A stretch of 64,000 nt of DNA from Daejeonella rubra (GCF_900103545.1 NZ_FNHH01000015.1:1-64000); one strand, 5' to 3'. Positions 35,670 to 45,230 are shown, counted from the stretch's first letter. Translations and numbers: made by a program. Notes: generated by a model not told the origin, from the letters alone.

Positions 35670-35673
35670 TAGT

Positions 35674-35949
35674 ATGAGAACTTTTAAAATAATTCTTGTC
35701 GGCTTTATATTAATATTTTCTGCGCTGAGTTCATTAGAAGTATCTGCACAATGCTCTATGTGTACCCTAAATGCTGAAAATTCTGTTCAAAATGGTAATA
35801 CAGAAGGTAAGGGACTAAACAATGGTATTCTATATCTTCTGGCAGCACCTTATCTGGCTATAGCTGGGGTAGGATTTCTTTGGTATAAGAAATACAGACG
35901 GAAAAGCGTTAGTATGAATATTAAGGACAGCAAGATTAATTTGAATTAG
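35674..35949 (+). CDS. Small exported CxxC membrane protein of unknown function
   Basis: 91 aa from the ATG at 35674. An earlier frame start at 35638 would add 12 residues that break the signal peptide. It has a signal peptide (MRTFKIILVGFILIFSALSS...VSA-Q), then CSMCTLNAENSVQNGN immediately after cleavage, one membrane helix (ILYLLAAPYLAIAGVGFLWY) and a basic cytosolic tail (KKYRRK). The exported CxxC pair followed by Asn/Gly-rich sequence suggests metal or thiol chemistry at the membrane surface. It directly follows SCO and DUF420, so a copper or oxidase assembly role is plausible but unproven. Confidence 0.7.
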   Translation: MRTFKIILVGFILIFSALSSLEVSAQCSMCTLNAENSVQNGNTEGKGLNNGILYLLAAPYLAIAGVGFLWYKKYRRKSVSMNIKDSKINLN

Positions 35950-36004
35950 GATTCCTGTTCGTGTTTCTTTAAGCCTTTTTTATTTTTCAATATCCCTATC
36001 TTCT

Positions 36005-36412
36005 ATGGCAAAAACATCAAAATTTGAAGCTATAGTGAAGGCAAAATGTCCACGATGCAGAAGGGGCAATATATTTTCCGGTTCACTATATGGCTTGAAT
36101 CTTCAGACAACAAATGAAAATTGTTCTCATTGCGGTATGCGGTTTGAAGTTGAGCCTGGCTATTTTTACGGCGCCATGTATGTAAGTTATGCCTTTGTTG
36201 TAGGTGAAATGTTAAACGTGGGTCTGCTAACCTATCTGATAACTGGTAATGATAAATCCCCATGGTTATACATTACAGCGATATTGCTTTCTATTTTAGT
36301 ACTTACCCCGGTTAATTACCGGTATTCTAAGGTTTTCCTACTTCATTTATTAACGCCTAAAATTAAGTATAACCCTGAATACGATACTGATGATAAAATC
36401 CGAAACATTTAA
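36005..36412 (+). CDS. DUF983 family protein with zinc ribbon and two-helix anchor
   Basis: 135 aa. The N-terminus has two Cys pairs, KCPRCRRGNIF and NCSHCGMRFE, forming a probable zinc ribbon. The family motif EPGYFYGAMYVSYA follows, then helices around 62-78 and 85-103. DUF983 proteins are small membrane proteins of unknown function, common in Bacteroidota and Alphaproteobacteria and often near respiratory genes. The 3' end overlaps the DUF2461 gene by 23 bp. Confidence 0.85.
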   Translation: MAKTSKFEAIVKAKCPRCRRGNIFSGSLYGLNLQTTNENCSHCGMRFEVEPGYFYGAMYVSYAFVVGEMLNVGLLTYLITGNDKSPWLYITAILLSILVLTPVNYRYSKVFLLHLLTPKIKYNPEYDTDDKIRNI

Positions 36413-37052
36413 TTTTTTAAATGATTTAGCTGCGAATAATAACCGTGACTGGTTTCTTGTAAATAAGGGGAGGCATGATGATGCTCGTACAAATGTTCTT
36501 GAATTCGCAGGTGAAGTTATAACAGGACTGTCTAAATTTGACCATACCATACCTTCAGGCTTAGATCCAAAAGACTGTGTAATGAGAATATACAGGGATG
36601 TTCGTTTCAGCAAGGAAAAAACTCCTTATAAGAGTAATTTCGGTGCTGGTTTTTCACAAAACGGCAAGAAATTTAATGGTCCGGGGTACTATTTGCATAT
36701 ACATCCTGAAGGATCTTTCATAGCAGGTGGCTGCTGGATGCCCGAAGCTGATCTTCTGAAGGCTATCAGACAGGAAATTGATTATAACGGGAGCGACTTT
36801 CGGGCAATCATTGAAGACCCTTCATTTATAAAGTATTATGGGAAGCCCGAATCTGAATATAAACTTAAAACATGTCCCAAGGGCTATGATTCAGATCATC
36901 CTGAAATAGAATACCTGAAACTAAAAAGTTTTACATTTAGCCATATGCTTAGCAGGGCAGAACTTACAAATTCTGGTGCTGTTGAACAGGTGGTAAATGG
37001 ATTTGCAAAGTTGAACCCCTTTATTGCATTTTTGAGGAATGCCATTTCATAA
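36390..37052 (+). CDS. DUF2461 family protein
   Basis: 220-aa soluble protein. Conserved marks are FLNDLAANNNRDWFLVNKGR at the N-terminus, RIYRDVRFSKEKTPYKSNFGAGF in the middle, and GPGYYLHIHPEGSFIAGGCWMP. These are the characteristic features of DUF2461, a widespread family of unknown function. The ATG at 36390 lies inside the DUF983 gene and gives the complete family N-terminus. The next gene starts just beyond its stop. No functional guess is supported by context. Confidence 0.85.
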   Translation: MIKSETFNFLNDLAANNNRDWFLVNKGRHDDARTNVLEFAGEVITGLSKFDHTIPSGLDPKDCVMRIYRDVRFSKEKTPYKSNFGAGFSQNGKKFNGPGYYLHIHPEGSFIAGGCWMPEADLLKAIRQEIDYNGSDFRAIIEDPSFIKYYGKPESEYKLKTCPKGYDSDHPEIEYLKLKSFTFSHMLSRAELTNSGAVEQVVNGFAKLNPFIAFLRNAIS

Positions 37053-37062
37053 AACTATTTGT

Positions 37063-37902
37063 ATGAGAAAATTATTTATCCCTGCTCTTGCTCTTTTCTT
37101 AGTTAGCTTATTAGCTTCCTGTGTTGTTATGTCACCTAAGAAGTTAAATACCTTATTAGCTCAGAAAGACTCCCTATCTCTGGGCTGGGAAGCTTCAAAA
37201 AATAAGGTAAGCACATTGGAGGGCGAGATAGTAAGTTTAAGATCTGATAGTGCAATACTAAATGCCAGGATCTCTGATCTTGAATCAAAATTAAAAGGAC
37301 TGGATGATAGTTATACCTCCTTGCGTTCAAATACATCTTCTGAAATACGGAAGCTTGCTGATGATTTGAAAAAGCGTGAAGCCCGTTTAAAGGAAGTTGA
37401 AGATATCTTGCGTAAAAGAGATGAAGCAACAAATGCTCTTAAAAACAAGCTGCAGAAGGCATTATTAGGATTTCAGCAGAGTGGACTAAGTGTGGACATC
37501 CGTAATGGAAAGGTCTATGTTTCTTTAACAGATAAGTTGTTGTTTAGTAGTGGTAGCATAATCATTGATGATAAAGGGAAGCTTGCATTGCAGGAACTTG
37601 CCAAAGTCTTAAAAACGCAGCCAGAAATCAATATCTCAGTTGAGGGCCATACGGATAATCAGCGTGTGGTAAACCTTGGACAGATCAAGGATAATTGGGA
37701 TCTAAGTGTACTAAGGGCAACCTCAGTGGTAAGATTCTTAACAGAGACTGAAAAGATAGAGCATAATAGAATAACAGCCACGGGTAAAGGGGAATATCAG
37801 CCAATAGAGGAAGGCACAAGTGCAGATATCAGAAGCCGTAACAGACGCATAGAGATCGTATTGTCTCCAAAGCTGGATGAACTATATAATCTTATTAAGT
37901 AG
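37063..37902 (+). CDS. OmpA-family peptidoglycan-binding lipoprotein with coiled coil
   Basis: 279 aa from the ATG at 37063, which places a lipoprotein signal at the N-terminus (ALALFLVSLLASCVV, lipobox LASC). The frame opens 24 bp earlier. A long heptad-rich region (about 20-135; SDSAILNARISDLESKL and similar) predicts a coiled coil. The C-terminal ~120 residues are the OmpA domain: LLFSSGSIIIDDKGKLALQE, ISVEGHTDNQRVV, WDLSVLRATSVVRFL and RSRNRRIEIVLSPK. It should tether the outer membrane to peptidoglycan. An intrinsic terminator follows. Confidence 0.88.
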   Translation: MRKLFIPALALFLVSLLASCVVMSPKKLNTLLAQKDSLSLGWEASKNKVSTLEGEIVSLRSDSAILNARISDLESKLKGLDDSYTSLRSNTSSEIRKLADDLKKREARLKEVEDILRKRDEATNALKNKLQKALLGFQQSGLSVDIRNGKVYVSLTDKLLFSSGSIIIDDKGKLALQELAKVLKTQPEINISVEGHTDNQRVVNLGQIKDNWDLSVLRATSVVRFLTETEKIEHNRITATGKGEYQPIEEGTSADIRSRNRRIEIVLSPKLDELYNLIK

Positions 37903-37926
37903 TGTTTATTTAAAGCTATGCGTATT

Positions 37927-37951
37927 GCCGGAGTTTTGCTCCGGCTTTTTT
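37927..37951 (+). terminator. Rho-independent terminator after the OmpA-like gene
   Basis: GCCGGAG (37927-37933) pairs with CTCCGGC (37939-37945) around a 5-nt loop, followed by six Ts (37946-37951). It is a textbook intrinsic terminator, and its T-tract ends next to the stop of the convergent rfbC. Confidence 0.9.
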
Positions 37952-37952
37952 G

Positions 37953-38495
37953 TTAAAAAGAAAGATCTTTAAATAGGGGTAAAGTTTGATCTTTTTCTGA
38001 TAATATCATTTCATCTTGTGAAATTACCCAATCTATGTTCAGTTCAGGATCATTCCAAAGCACGCCAAATTCAGATGATTTATTATAAAGCCCCGAAACT
38101 TTATAAGTAAAGATCGTGTCATTTTCAAGAGTTACGAAGCCATGTAAAAATCCTGGCGGAACCCAAAGCATCTGATTGGTATCTCCGCTTAGCTCAATAG
38201 CCAAATGCTGTCCATAAGTTTCAGAATCCTTTCTTATATCAACAGCAACATCCAAAACTCTTCCATGAATTACACGAACAAGTTTCCCCTGGGCATGAGG
38301 GTCTGCCTGTGCATGCAGACCTCTTAAGGTTCCTTTTTGCGAGAGAGACTGATTATCCTGAACGAAATCGACATGAATACCTGCCTCATCAAAGCATTTC
38401 TTATTATAGCTTTCAAAAAAATAACCACGGTCATCTTTCCAGATCTTTGGTTCTACAATTAAAAGACCCTTTATTTTTGTTGTTATAAAGTTCAT
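37953..38495 (-). CDS. rfbC: dTDP-4-dehydrorhamnose 3,5-epimerase
   Basis: 180-aa cupin-fold enzyme (RmlC) of dTDP-L-rhamnose synthesis. Family marks are FFESYNKKCFDEAGI, LRGLHAQADPHAQGKLVRV (catalytic His61, Lys71), WVPPGFLHGF (His118), YKVSGLYN (Tyr131/Tyr137) and the C-terminal SEKDQTLPL (Asp169). The catalytic residues seem complete, so the enzyme should be active. rfbA, rfbB and rfbD are not in this window. It overlaps the upstream DUF4286 gene by 4 bp (ATGA), which implies translational coupling with an unrelated small protein. Confidence 0.93.
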   Translation of the reverse strand: MNFITTKIKGLLIVEPKIWKDDRGYFFESYNKKCFDEAGIHVDFVQDNQSLSQKGTLRGLHAQADPHAQGKLVRVIHGRVLDVAVDIRKDSETYGQHLAIELSGDTNQMLWVPPGFLHGFVTLENDTIFTYKVSGLYNKSSEFGVLWNDPELNIDWVISQDEMILSEKDQTLPLFKDLSF

Positions 38496-38800
38496 TGATT
38501 GTCAATAAAATCCATTACCGTTTGGAATGCTACAAGTTTATTATTGAATTGTTCAGGAGTGCTGGCCTGAATTAAGCGCTCATGTATTTGTCGGAATTCG
38601 TTCAGTTTTTCTAATGAATCCGAAATATACTGAATACAATAGGTAACGCCTTCATTTGGGGAGTCCACTACTTTTAGCATGCGGTTAGATACAAAACATC
38701 CAGTATTCATTACATCCGGGATCTGTTTTGTCTTGATCCAATTCAACCACTCATTATGGATTTCATCATCCAGAATTATGGTTACATTATATAATATCAT
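38492..38800 (-). CDS. DUF4286 family protein
   Basis: 102-aa soluble protein. The N-terminal strand MILYNVTIILDDEIHNEWLNW and the segment YCIQYISDSLEKLNEFRQIH are typical of DUF4286, a ferredoxin-like (ABM-type) fold family of unknown role in Bacteroidota. It overlaps rfbC by 4 bp and lies 46 bp after the TPR gene on the same strand, so the three may be co-transcribed. No catalytic residues are evident. Confidence 0.8.
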   Translation of the reverse strand: MILYNVTIILDDEIHNEWLNWIKTKQIPDVMNTGCFVSNRMLKVVDSPNEGVTYCIQYISDSLEKLNEFRQIHERLIQASTPEQFNNKLVAFQTVMDFIDNQ

Positions 38801-38846
38801 GTTGCGAATATAGGAATAGGGATTTATAATTTAAGGCTGTATGCCT

Positions 38847-40652
38847 TTATCCAAGCTTGTCGCCTCGCAGTTTACGAAATCGTTTTCTTGCCTCAATAAC
38901 ATATAAACTGCCAGGAAAATCAGTTATTATTTTCTGATACAGTTCAAGAGCTTTAACAGGCTGGTTTAATCTTGTTTCATAAATGTCAGCCAGAATAAAT
39001 ACTGCATCATCTCCCCATAATTCTGATGGATAATTTTCTATTATTCCCATAAGCTGATCAATGGCCTGATTAAGGGTATTATTTTTTATGAAGATCTTTG
39101 ATTTTGCCATCAAAATATCATCTGCCAGAGAGTTTCCCGGATAGAGTACGTTAATGCTATCCAGGATCAGCAATGCTTTATCCGATCGGTTTTTAAAAAT
39201 CATAAGATCAGCATCTGCATACTTTTTAAGTGCTGCAGTATCAGTTTCACTTTGAAGATTATCTGAAATAAGTAAACTTAGGTTTAGTGCATCGTTCGCT
39301 ATCAATTGGGAGGTAGAACCTTTTAATACATCAAGTTGTGCTTTTGCCCATACAAAATCACCCTGGTAATAAGCTAATTTTGCACTCTTAAACCTTGCTT
39401 CCTGTCCCAGGGGCTCATTTGCATAAGCTTTTTCAATTTGGCCATATAAAAGAGCTGCTTCCCAAACCTCTCCGGTAAGGATGTAAATATCACCAAGCTC
39501 TGATTTTGTTTGTCCGATAATATGAGGTGGTAATCCCGGGAGTTCCAATAATTTCTGAAGCTGCTGGGCTGCTACGGCAGGTTTTTCAAGGTAATAAGCC
39601 TGAAGATTTGCCAGTTGACGTATTGCAAATGCTGTTCCTGAGCTTCTTCCAAATTCATTCAGAAGAGAGTTGAAATCATTTTCTATTGTGATCAGATCTT
39701 CTTTACTGAACTTTAAAGAAGTTAGCTGTCTGGTTTTTACATTTAGCAGGTCAATTTTGGCTGGAAGATAATACCTGCCTGAAGCACCTTTTGATACCAG
39801 ATAGTTTAATGATTCAATTGCCTGATCAAATGCCTGATTTGATACCAGCAAACGGGATAGCTCAAAGACCCTGCTTCCATCTTCTTTTAGTCGGCGATCC
39901 AAAGCAAGTGTTTGCCTTAATGCCATGTCGAAATCCTTTTGCTGAATAAATTGCCAGGTTAAAAATTCTGTCATGACAATACTTTGCGGCTCCTTTTGAA
40001 GTCGGCGCAAAATCGATGATCTTAACATATCGAAATCATCTTTGCTTTCCAGAATATTTCCCAGTACGTTTTGTGCCTGGGGTAATGCCTCTGGATTTGT
40101 ACTTAGTAGATTGATATATTCCTGAATTAGCATTATTTTATCCTTTCGGAACCGGTACAGACTCAGCAGATCATAAGTAAAGGCATTATCCTTATTAAGC
40201 AGCTTTCTGCCGGTGAGGAAGGCTTTAACTGAAAAATCATACGCCTCAGCACGATAAAATGTTATCGCAAGATCCTTTATCGCAAACTCATTGGCAGGCA
40301 TGGTCCTGATGAGTGTATTAAACCATTCTGATGCTTTTTCCTGTTCGCCTTTTTCCTGATAAATGCGACCAATATCAACTGAATAGGTGAAATTGCCGGG
40401 ATTGCTTTTTAGCAGGCTGCGTGAGAGTTTTTCAGCCTCCGTAAATTGTTTAAGCTTAAGCAAGCTGTTTATATATGGATCGTAATAGCTTGAGTTTTTG
40501 GTTCGGTTGAATAGTTTTTCATACAGTAAAGCAGCTTTTTCGAAATCTCCGGATTGAAAGTATTGCATGGCCAGGGCTTCTTCTGAACTTAGCTGAGCCT
40601 TTAGTCCTGCAGATGAAATGAACAGTATAAGCAGAAGAATGACTTTCTTCAT
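38847..40652 (-). CDS. Exported TPR-repeat protein
   Basis: 601 aa. A signal peptide (MKKVILLLILFISSAGLKAQ) is followed by tetratricopeptide helices almost throughout. Examples are AMQYFQSGDFEKAALLYEKLF near the start and ADIYETRLNQPVKALELYQK near the end. No enzyme domain is visible. The N-terminal repeats resemble envelope scaffold proteins that interact with outer-membrane machines in Bacteroidota, but the partner is unknown. It lies upstream of DUF4286 and rfbC. Confidence 0.85.
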   Translation of the reverse strand: MKKVILLLILFISSAGLKAQLSSEEALAMQYFQSGDFEKAALLYEKLFNRTKNSSYYDPYINSLLKLKQFTEAEKLSRSLLKSNPGNFTYSVDIGRIYQEKGEQEKASEWFNTLIRTMPANEFAIKDLAITFYRAEAYDFSVKAFLTGRKLLNKDNAFTYDLLSLYRFRKDKIMLIQEYINLLSTNPEALPQAQNVLGNILESKDDFDMLRSSILRRLQKEPQSIVMTEFLTWQFIQQKDFDMALRQTLALDRRLKEDGSRVFELSRLLVSNQAFDQAIESLNYLVSKGASGRYYLPAKIDLLNVKTRQLTSLKFSKEDLITIENDFNSLLNEFGRSSGTAFAIRQLANLQAYYLEKPAVAAQQLQKLLELPGLPPHIIGQTKSELGDIYILTGEVWEAALLYGQIEKAYANEPLGQEARFKSAKLAYYQGDFVWAKAQLDVLKGSTSQLIANDALNLSLLISDNLQSETDTAALKKYADADLMIFKNRSDKALLILDSINVLYPGNSLADDILMAKSKIFIKNNTLNQAIDQLMGIIENYPSELWGDDAVFILADIYETRLNQPVKALELYQKIITDFPGSLYVIEARKRFRKLRGDKLG

Positions 40653-40949
40653 AATTGTTTGTTGTTACTCATTTTTCCGAATTCATAAAGTTAAGGCTAA
40701 TGCAATTAATTTTGCCTGAAAGTCCAAATTAAAGTTCTGACCGATCAGCTCATTGTTTTGCAATAAATAGTCCTTGTAGTTTAAATGTTACGATAAGTTT
40801 TTTATGATTGTAAAGGAATTTATTACATTGAAAGATTAGTTTCAAAACAGCCTCTGATATTTTATAGTTGTAACATTTATCTGTATTTTTTTGCAATGAA
40901 GCGGGTATTATAGTTTTTTGAGCGAAATTTGAATAAATAGTAGTGGATA

Positions 40950-42836
40950 ATGCCGGTATTTAAAAATTACTTTTTCTTATTTGTATTGCTGACACTTGTG
41001 TCATGTTCTTTTGAGGACACTGTTGAGAAAATTCCACTTGAGAAATTTTTCAGTGTGCCTATAAAAACATCCTTTCTTGTTTCCCCCGATGGTAAATTTA
41101 TTTCCTATCTGAAACCAGACAATAATCGCATTCATATTTATGTAGAGACCTGGGATGGGAAAAATACCACTCAGCTAACATGCGATACTAACCGCAGTAT
41201 TTCAAATTATTTTTGGGCAAGCAATAATGAGATTCTTTATCTGAAGAGTGGCCCTGAAGATAAAGATGCCGGACTATTTGCGGTAAAAATTGACGGTTCA
41301 AACAAAAGGGAGCTTTTGCCATTTAACAATGCAAAGATCAGGTTAATTACTACGGGCAGGGTTTACGATGATCAGGTTTTGGTTGCTCTTAACAGGCGTG
41401 ATTCTACGGTTTTCGATGCTTATAGATTAAATATTCAATCCGGGAAATTGTCCTTACTTCTTGAAAATCCAGGAAATATAACTAAGTGGTACTCTGATCC
41501 TGCTGGTAAATTGCGTATGGCAATAGCAAGTGACGGGGTTAATGAAACTTTATTATATCGTGATGTTGAGAATCAGAGATTGAATCCTGTATTGACAAAT
41601 AATTTCAAAACCAGCATTCTACCTGTAGCATTTAGTGCAGATAATAGTTGTATTTATGCTTTATCAAACCAGAATCGTGATAAGATGGCACTGGTTGAAT
41701 TGGATTGCAAAAGTGGAAAAGAGCATCGAACCATTTACAGTAATCCAGAGGTAGATGTATCTGAAGCAATATATTCTGTAAATAAGGATAAACTGATATA
41801 TGCGGGATATGAAACCTGGAAAAAGGAGCGTCACTATCTTGATGATACTGTCAAAAGCATGTTCAATAAGCTTGAAAAGCTACTCCCAAATACAGAGATC
41901 CGTGTGAGCAGTTCTGATTCGGCAGAAAGGAAATTCATTATCCGTTCTTATACTGACCGAAATCCCGGTTCATTTTATCAATATACACCTGGTGAAAATA
42001 AACTGGTTAAATTAAGTGATATTAACTCTTCCCTGGCTGTTGATGATATGTCTGAGATGAAACCTGTCAGTTTTAAAACCAGAGACTCACTTACAGTAAA
42101 TGGCTATTTAACACTTCCCAAGGGCAAAGCAAAGAAAAATCTTCCGGTAGTTGTGATGCCTCACGGCGGGCCTGATTCAAGAAATAGCTGGGGCTATAAT
42201 TCTGAGGTACAGTTTCTTGCGAACAGAGGTTATGCAGTGTTCCAGGTTAATTTCAGAGGTTCTAAAGGTTATGGTAAGAAATTTTGGATAGCAGGTTTCA
42301 AAGAATGGGGTGGAAAGATGCAGGATGATATTACAGATGGCGTTCGCTGGCTTATTTCAGAGCAGATTGCTGATTCTTCACGTATTGCCATTTATGGATC
42401 AAGTTTTGGTGGTTTTTCAGCGCTTCATGGTCTTATTTCAAGACCGGATTTATACCAGTGCGGGGCATCCTATTCAGGTTTTACTAACTTATTTACTTAT
42501 CTCAAAGATATTCCACCCTATTTCAGGCCATATCAACAGATGTATTATGAAACTGTTGGAAATCCTGAAACAGATGCTGACTACTTCAGAGCGGTTTCGC
42601 CTGTTTTTCATACTGATAAGATCAAGGTCCCGGTATTAATTGCCCAGGGCGCCAGAGATCCAAGAGTGAATATGAATGAAACGAATCAGTTTGTAAAGGA
42701 ACTGAAAAAGAGAAAGGTTCCGGTCACCTATATCTTAAAAGAAGACGAAGGGCATTTTTTTAGAAATATTGAAAACAGATTAGAGTTTTACAGAGAGCTC
42801 GAAATATTTCTTGATAAAAATCTTAGCCGTAAGTAA
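40950..42836 (+). CDS. S9 family prolyl-oligopeptidase-like lipoprotein
   Basis: 628 aa. A lipoprotein signal (FLFVLLTLVSCSF, lipobox LVSC, Cys19) precedes a beta-propeller-like domain (about 30-390; repeats such as DGKFISYLKPDNNRIHIYVE) and an alpha/beta hydrolase domain. The catalytic triad is visible: Ser485 in YGSSFGG, Asp570 in QGARDPR and His602 in DEGHFF. The substrate-binding segment MPHGGPDSRNSWGYN is typical of S9C acylaminoacyl peptidases. It is 4 bp upstream of a histidine kinase gene, so the two are probably one operon with the response regulator. Confidence 0.9.
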   Translation: MPVFKNYFFLFVLLTLVSCSFEDTVEKIPLEKFFSVPIKTSFLVSPDGKFISYLKPDNNRIHIYVETWDGKNTTQLTCDTNRSISNYFWASNNEILYLKSGPEDKDAGLFAVKIDGSNKRELLPFNNAKIRLITTGRVYDDQVLVALNRRDSTVFDAYRLNIQSGKLSLLLENPGNITKWYSDPAGKLRMAIASDGVNETLLYRDVENQRLNPVLTNNFKTSILPVAFSADNSCIYALSNQNRDKMALVELDCKSGKEHRTIYSNPEVDVSEAIYSVNKDKLIYAGYETWKKERHYLDDTVKSMFNKLEKLLPNTEIRVSSSDSAERKFIIRSYTDRNPGSFYQYTPGENKLVKLSDINSSLAVDDMSEMKPVSFKTRDSLTVNGYLTLPKGKAKKNLPVVVMPHGGPDSRNSWGYNSEVQFLANRGYAVFQVNFRGSKGYGKKFWIAGFKEWGGKMQDDITDGVRWLISEQIADSSRIAIYGSSFGGFSALHGLISRPDLYQCGASYSGFTNLFTYLKDIPPYFRPYQQMYYETVGNPETDADYFRAVSPVFHTDKIKVPVLIAQGARDPRVNMNETNQFVKELKKRKVPVTYILKEDEGHFFRNIENRLEFYRELEIFLDKNLSRK

Positions 42837-42840
42837 CGGA

Positions 42841-44514
42841 ATGAAGGAGTATCAGCAATCTTATCGTAAAAACTTTTCTCTGGTTATAATTTTTCTGGTT
42901 CTAATTACAGCTGCCCTGGGAGGTGCATTATATCTCGCCTATAAACTCACCAGCAAATACGTAGAAAATGACTTCGCCTCTCAGAAAATTGAGGTTCTGG
43001 AAGAAACTGTAAGGCCCTATAATGATTTTTTTCAAAATAAGATCCCTGAAATTTCTTTCTATCAGGGATATCTGGATTCTGCACAAGCGGCAAAATACAT
43101 TGATACCATATTTCGCAAATTCAAGTTTGTAGATCGTGTTGTTTTTTATGATGCAGCAATAAGTAATCATAATATCCCCGATGGAATAAGGGTTAATAAT
43201 TTTTCTTTAGGACCCAAAGCAGTGTACCAGTTTGCCAGAAATCTCCATAAAGATTCAATAGTACTGTTTAAAGATGATCAGCCAACCAGTACTTTCTCCT
43301 TAAGGACTGGCGATGAGTTCAACAAGATGGCAATCAAGTTCAGTGGGTTTATTGAGTCGGCAGATACGACGCGTGCGCTGAATGACTCTGATCGTTTTAG
43401 TGTTTTTTATAGTATAATGTCTGAGAGGATCACCTATATGAACATTCCCAGAAGGGAAGAGTTGAAGATCTATAAAGACCTGATGTCGAATGAACAGAAT
43501 TTATCGCCGGTTTATGAATTGGATATGCTTTCCTTCTATCTGGATCCGCTAAAACTGAAGATAAAGAATACAAATCCTGAATTGTATCAATCGATCAATA
43601 TTAAACCGCTGGTTTATGAGTCACTTGAAAATAATTCAGAGATCATCAGTAATGATCTTCCCTTATCGGGTCCTTTTTCTGATTATAAATTGTATTTCAG
43701 TTCGAGTAAAAATTTTTTGCGGAAGGAGATCAATACCAGATTTATGCCTATTGCTGGTGGTTTATTTGTTTCATATTTCGTTCTCGTATTAATTGCGTAT
43801 TTGATTTTTAGAAATCTGAATATCAATAGCAAACTATTTAAGCTTCAGTATGATTTTATAAATAACCTGACTCATGAGTTTAAAACTCCGGTTAGTGTAA
43901 TCAAGATCGCGGGTAATAATATAAGGAGTGCCTCCAATCTCTCCGATAAAGAAAGGTTACATTATGGTAAGATACTGGATGAAGAAGCAGATAAACTTAA
44001 TGATTTGATGAATAAATTGCTTTCATTTACTCAGATTGAAAATAAGGCTATAAAAATTAAACCAGAGAATATAAATCTGGAGGTCTTCTGCCAAAATTTA
44101 ATTGACAGTTATCAGTTAAAATATCCTAATTTTGATATTAGCTGTAATATTGAAGGTGCTGAATACTTTAAATCTGATCCTGTTTTATTAGGAAGCATAT
44201 TTCAGAATCTGATCGACAATGCTTACAAATATTCCAGGCCTGACAATAAGATTTTAAAGATCAGTATTGCCAAAAGTAGAAAACAGTTAGTTTTCAAATT
44301 TTCCGATCATGGTATCGGTATTCCTGCTAAAGATCTTACTAACATATTTAAAAAGTTTTTCAGAGTTCAAAATGAATATAACCAGCAGGGTAGCGTTGGT
44401 TTAGGTTTGGCTTTCTGTAAAGAACTGGTTAAATTTATGAATGGAACAATATCAGTGGAAAGTGTGGTTGGCAAAGGATCTGAATTTACAATAGAATTGC
44501 CTTACGATTTATAA
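42841..44514 (+). CDS. Membrane sensor histidine kinase
   Basis: 557 aa from the ATG at 42841. The frame opens at a TTG 30 bp earlier, inside the preceding gene. Topology: a helix near 13-35, an extracytoplasmic sensor region of about 260 residues with no recognised domain, and a second helix at about 301-325. The HisKA domain has phospho-acceptor His345 in NLTHEFKTP. The HATPase domain has N box NLIDNAYKYS, G1 DHGIGIP and G2 GSVGLGLAF. It starts 4 bp after the S9 peptidase stop and ends 2 bp before its response regulator. The signal detected is unknown. Confidence 0.92.
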   Translation: MKEYQQSYRKNFSLVIIFLVLITAALGGALYLAYKLTSKYVENDFASQKIEVLEETVRPYNDFFQNKIPEISFYQGYLDSAQAAKYIDTIFRKFKFVDRVVFYDAAISNHNIPDGIRVNNFSLGPKAVYQFARNLHKDSIVLFKDDQPTSTFSLRTGDEFNKMAIKFSGFIESADTTRALNDSDRFSVFYSIMSERITYMNIPRREELKIYKDLMSNEQNLSPVYELDMLSFYLDPLKLKIKNTNPELYQSINIKPLVYESLENNSEIISNDLPLSGPFSDYKLYFSSSKNFLRKEINTRFMPIAGGLFVSYFVLVLIAYLIFRNLNINSKLFKLQYDFINNLTHEFKTPVSVIKIAGNNIRSASNLSDKERLHYGKILDEEADKLNDLMNKLLSFTQIENKAIKIKPENINLEVFCQNLIDSYQLKYPNFDISCNIEGAEYFKSDPVLLGSIFQNLIDNAYKYSRPDNKILKISIAKSRKQLVFKFSDHGIGIPAKDLTNIFKKFFRVQNEYNQQGSVGLGLAFCKELVKFMNGTISVESVVGKGSEFTIELPYDL

Positions 44515-44516
44515 TT

Positions 44517-45206
44517 ATGCAAAAAGAAATTAAGATTGCCGTTATTGAGGATGATGAGAATTTGAGATTCCTGGTAGTACATCGTCTGCAAGCTGAAGGT
44601 TATAAAGTTGTGGATGCTTCTGATGGGCAGCTTGCAGAAGAGTTGATCATGACCGAGCAACCGGATATTGTGCTGCTCGACTGGATGTTGCCAACTAAGC
44701 AAGGTTCTGAGGTTTGCCAAAATGTACGTAAGCTTGGTTTTGACAATCTGATCATCATGATGACAGCCAAGTCACAGGATATTGATAAAATTGATGCCTA
44801 TAGCTTTGGAGTTTCAGATTATGTGACCAAGCCCTTTAATATGGACGTACTGGTTGCCTTAATTGATAATAAAGTAAAATTTGTAATCAATAACGAAAAG
44901 TCTGAGGTTTACAAGTTTGGTAATATGGAACATCATCCTAATACGCATTCCTTAATGCGCGATGGGAAAAAGATAGAACTTACCATTCTGGAAAACAGGA
45001 TTCTGCTTTATTTTCTAAAGAATGCTAATACGGTAATAAATCGTGATGAATTAATGATGGTTGTATGGGGGTATAACTCTGATGTGAATACCCGTACACT
45101 CGATATGCATATTGTTCGCCTGCGCAAGAAGATTGAAAGTAATCCTGATCGCCCACACTATATGCAAACAGTGCGTGGAGTAGGTTATAAGTTTGTGATC
45201 GATTAA
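44517..45206 (+). CDS. OmpR-family response regulator
   Basis: 229 aa. The receiver domain (1-120) has the acidic cluster EDDE (11-14), phospho-acceptor Asp55 in LLDWMLP, Thr83 and Lys105 (VTKPF). The C-terminal winged-helix domain (about 130-229; NRDELMMVVWGYNSDVNTRTLDMHI) ends in the typical VRGVGYKF motif. It is cognate to the kinase just upstream and probably regulates transcription. Target genes are not deducible. A large hairpin terminator follows the gene. Confidence 0.93.
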   Translation: MQKEIKIAVIEDDENLRFLVVHRLQAEGYKVVDASDGQLAEELIMTEQPDIVLLDWMLPTKQGSEVCQNVRKLGFDNLIIMMTAKSQDIDKIDAYSFGVSDYVTKPFNMDVLVALIDNKVKFVINNEKSEVYKFGNMEHHPNTHSLMRDGKKIELTILENRILLYFLKNANTVINRDELMMVVWGYNSDVNTRTLDMHIVRLRKKIESNPDRPHYMQTVRGVGYKFVID

Positions 45207-45230
45207 TACCTCCTATTCTTGAAGATTTCA

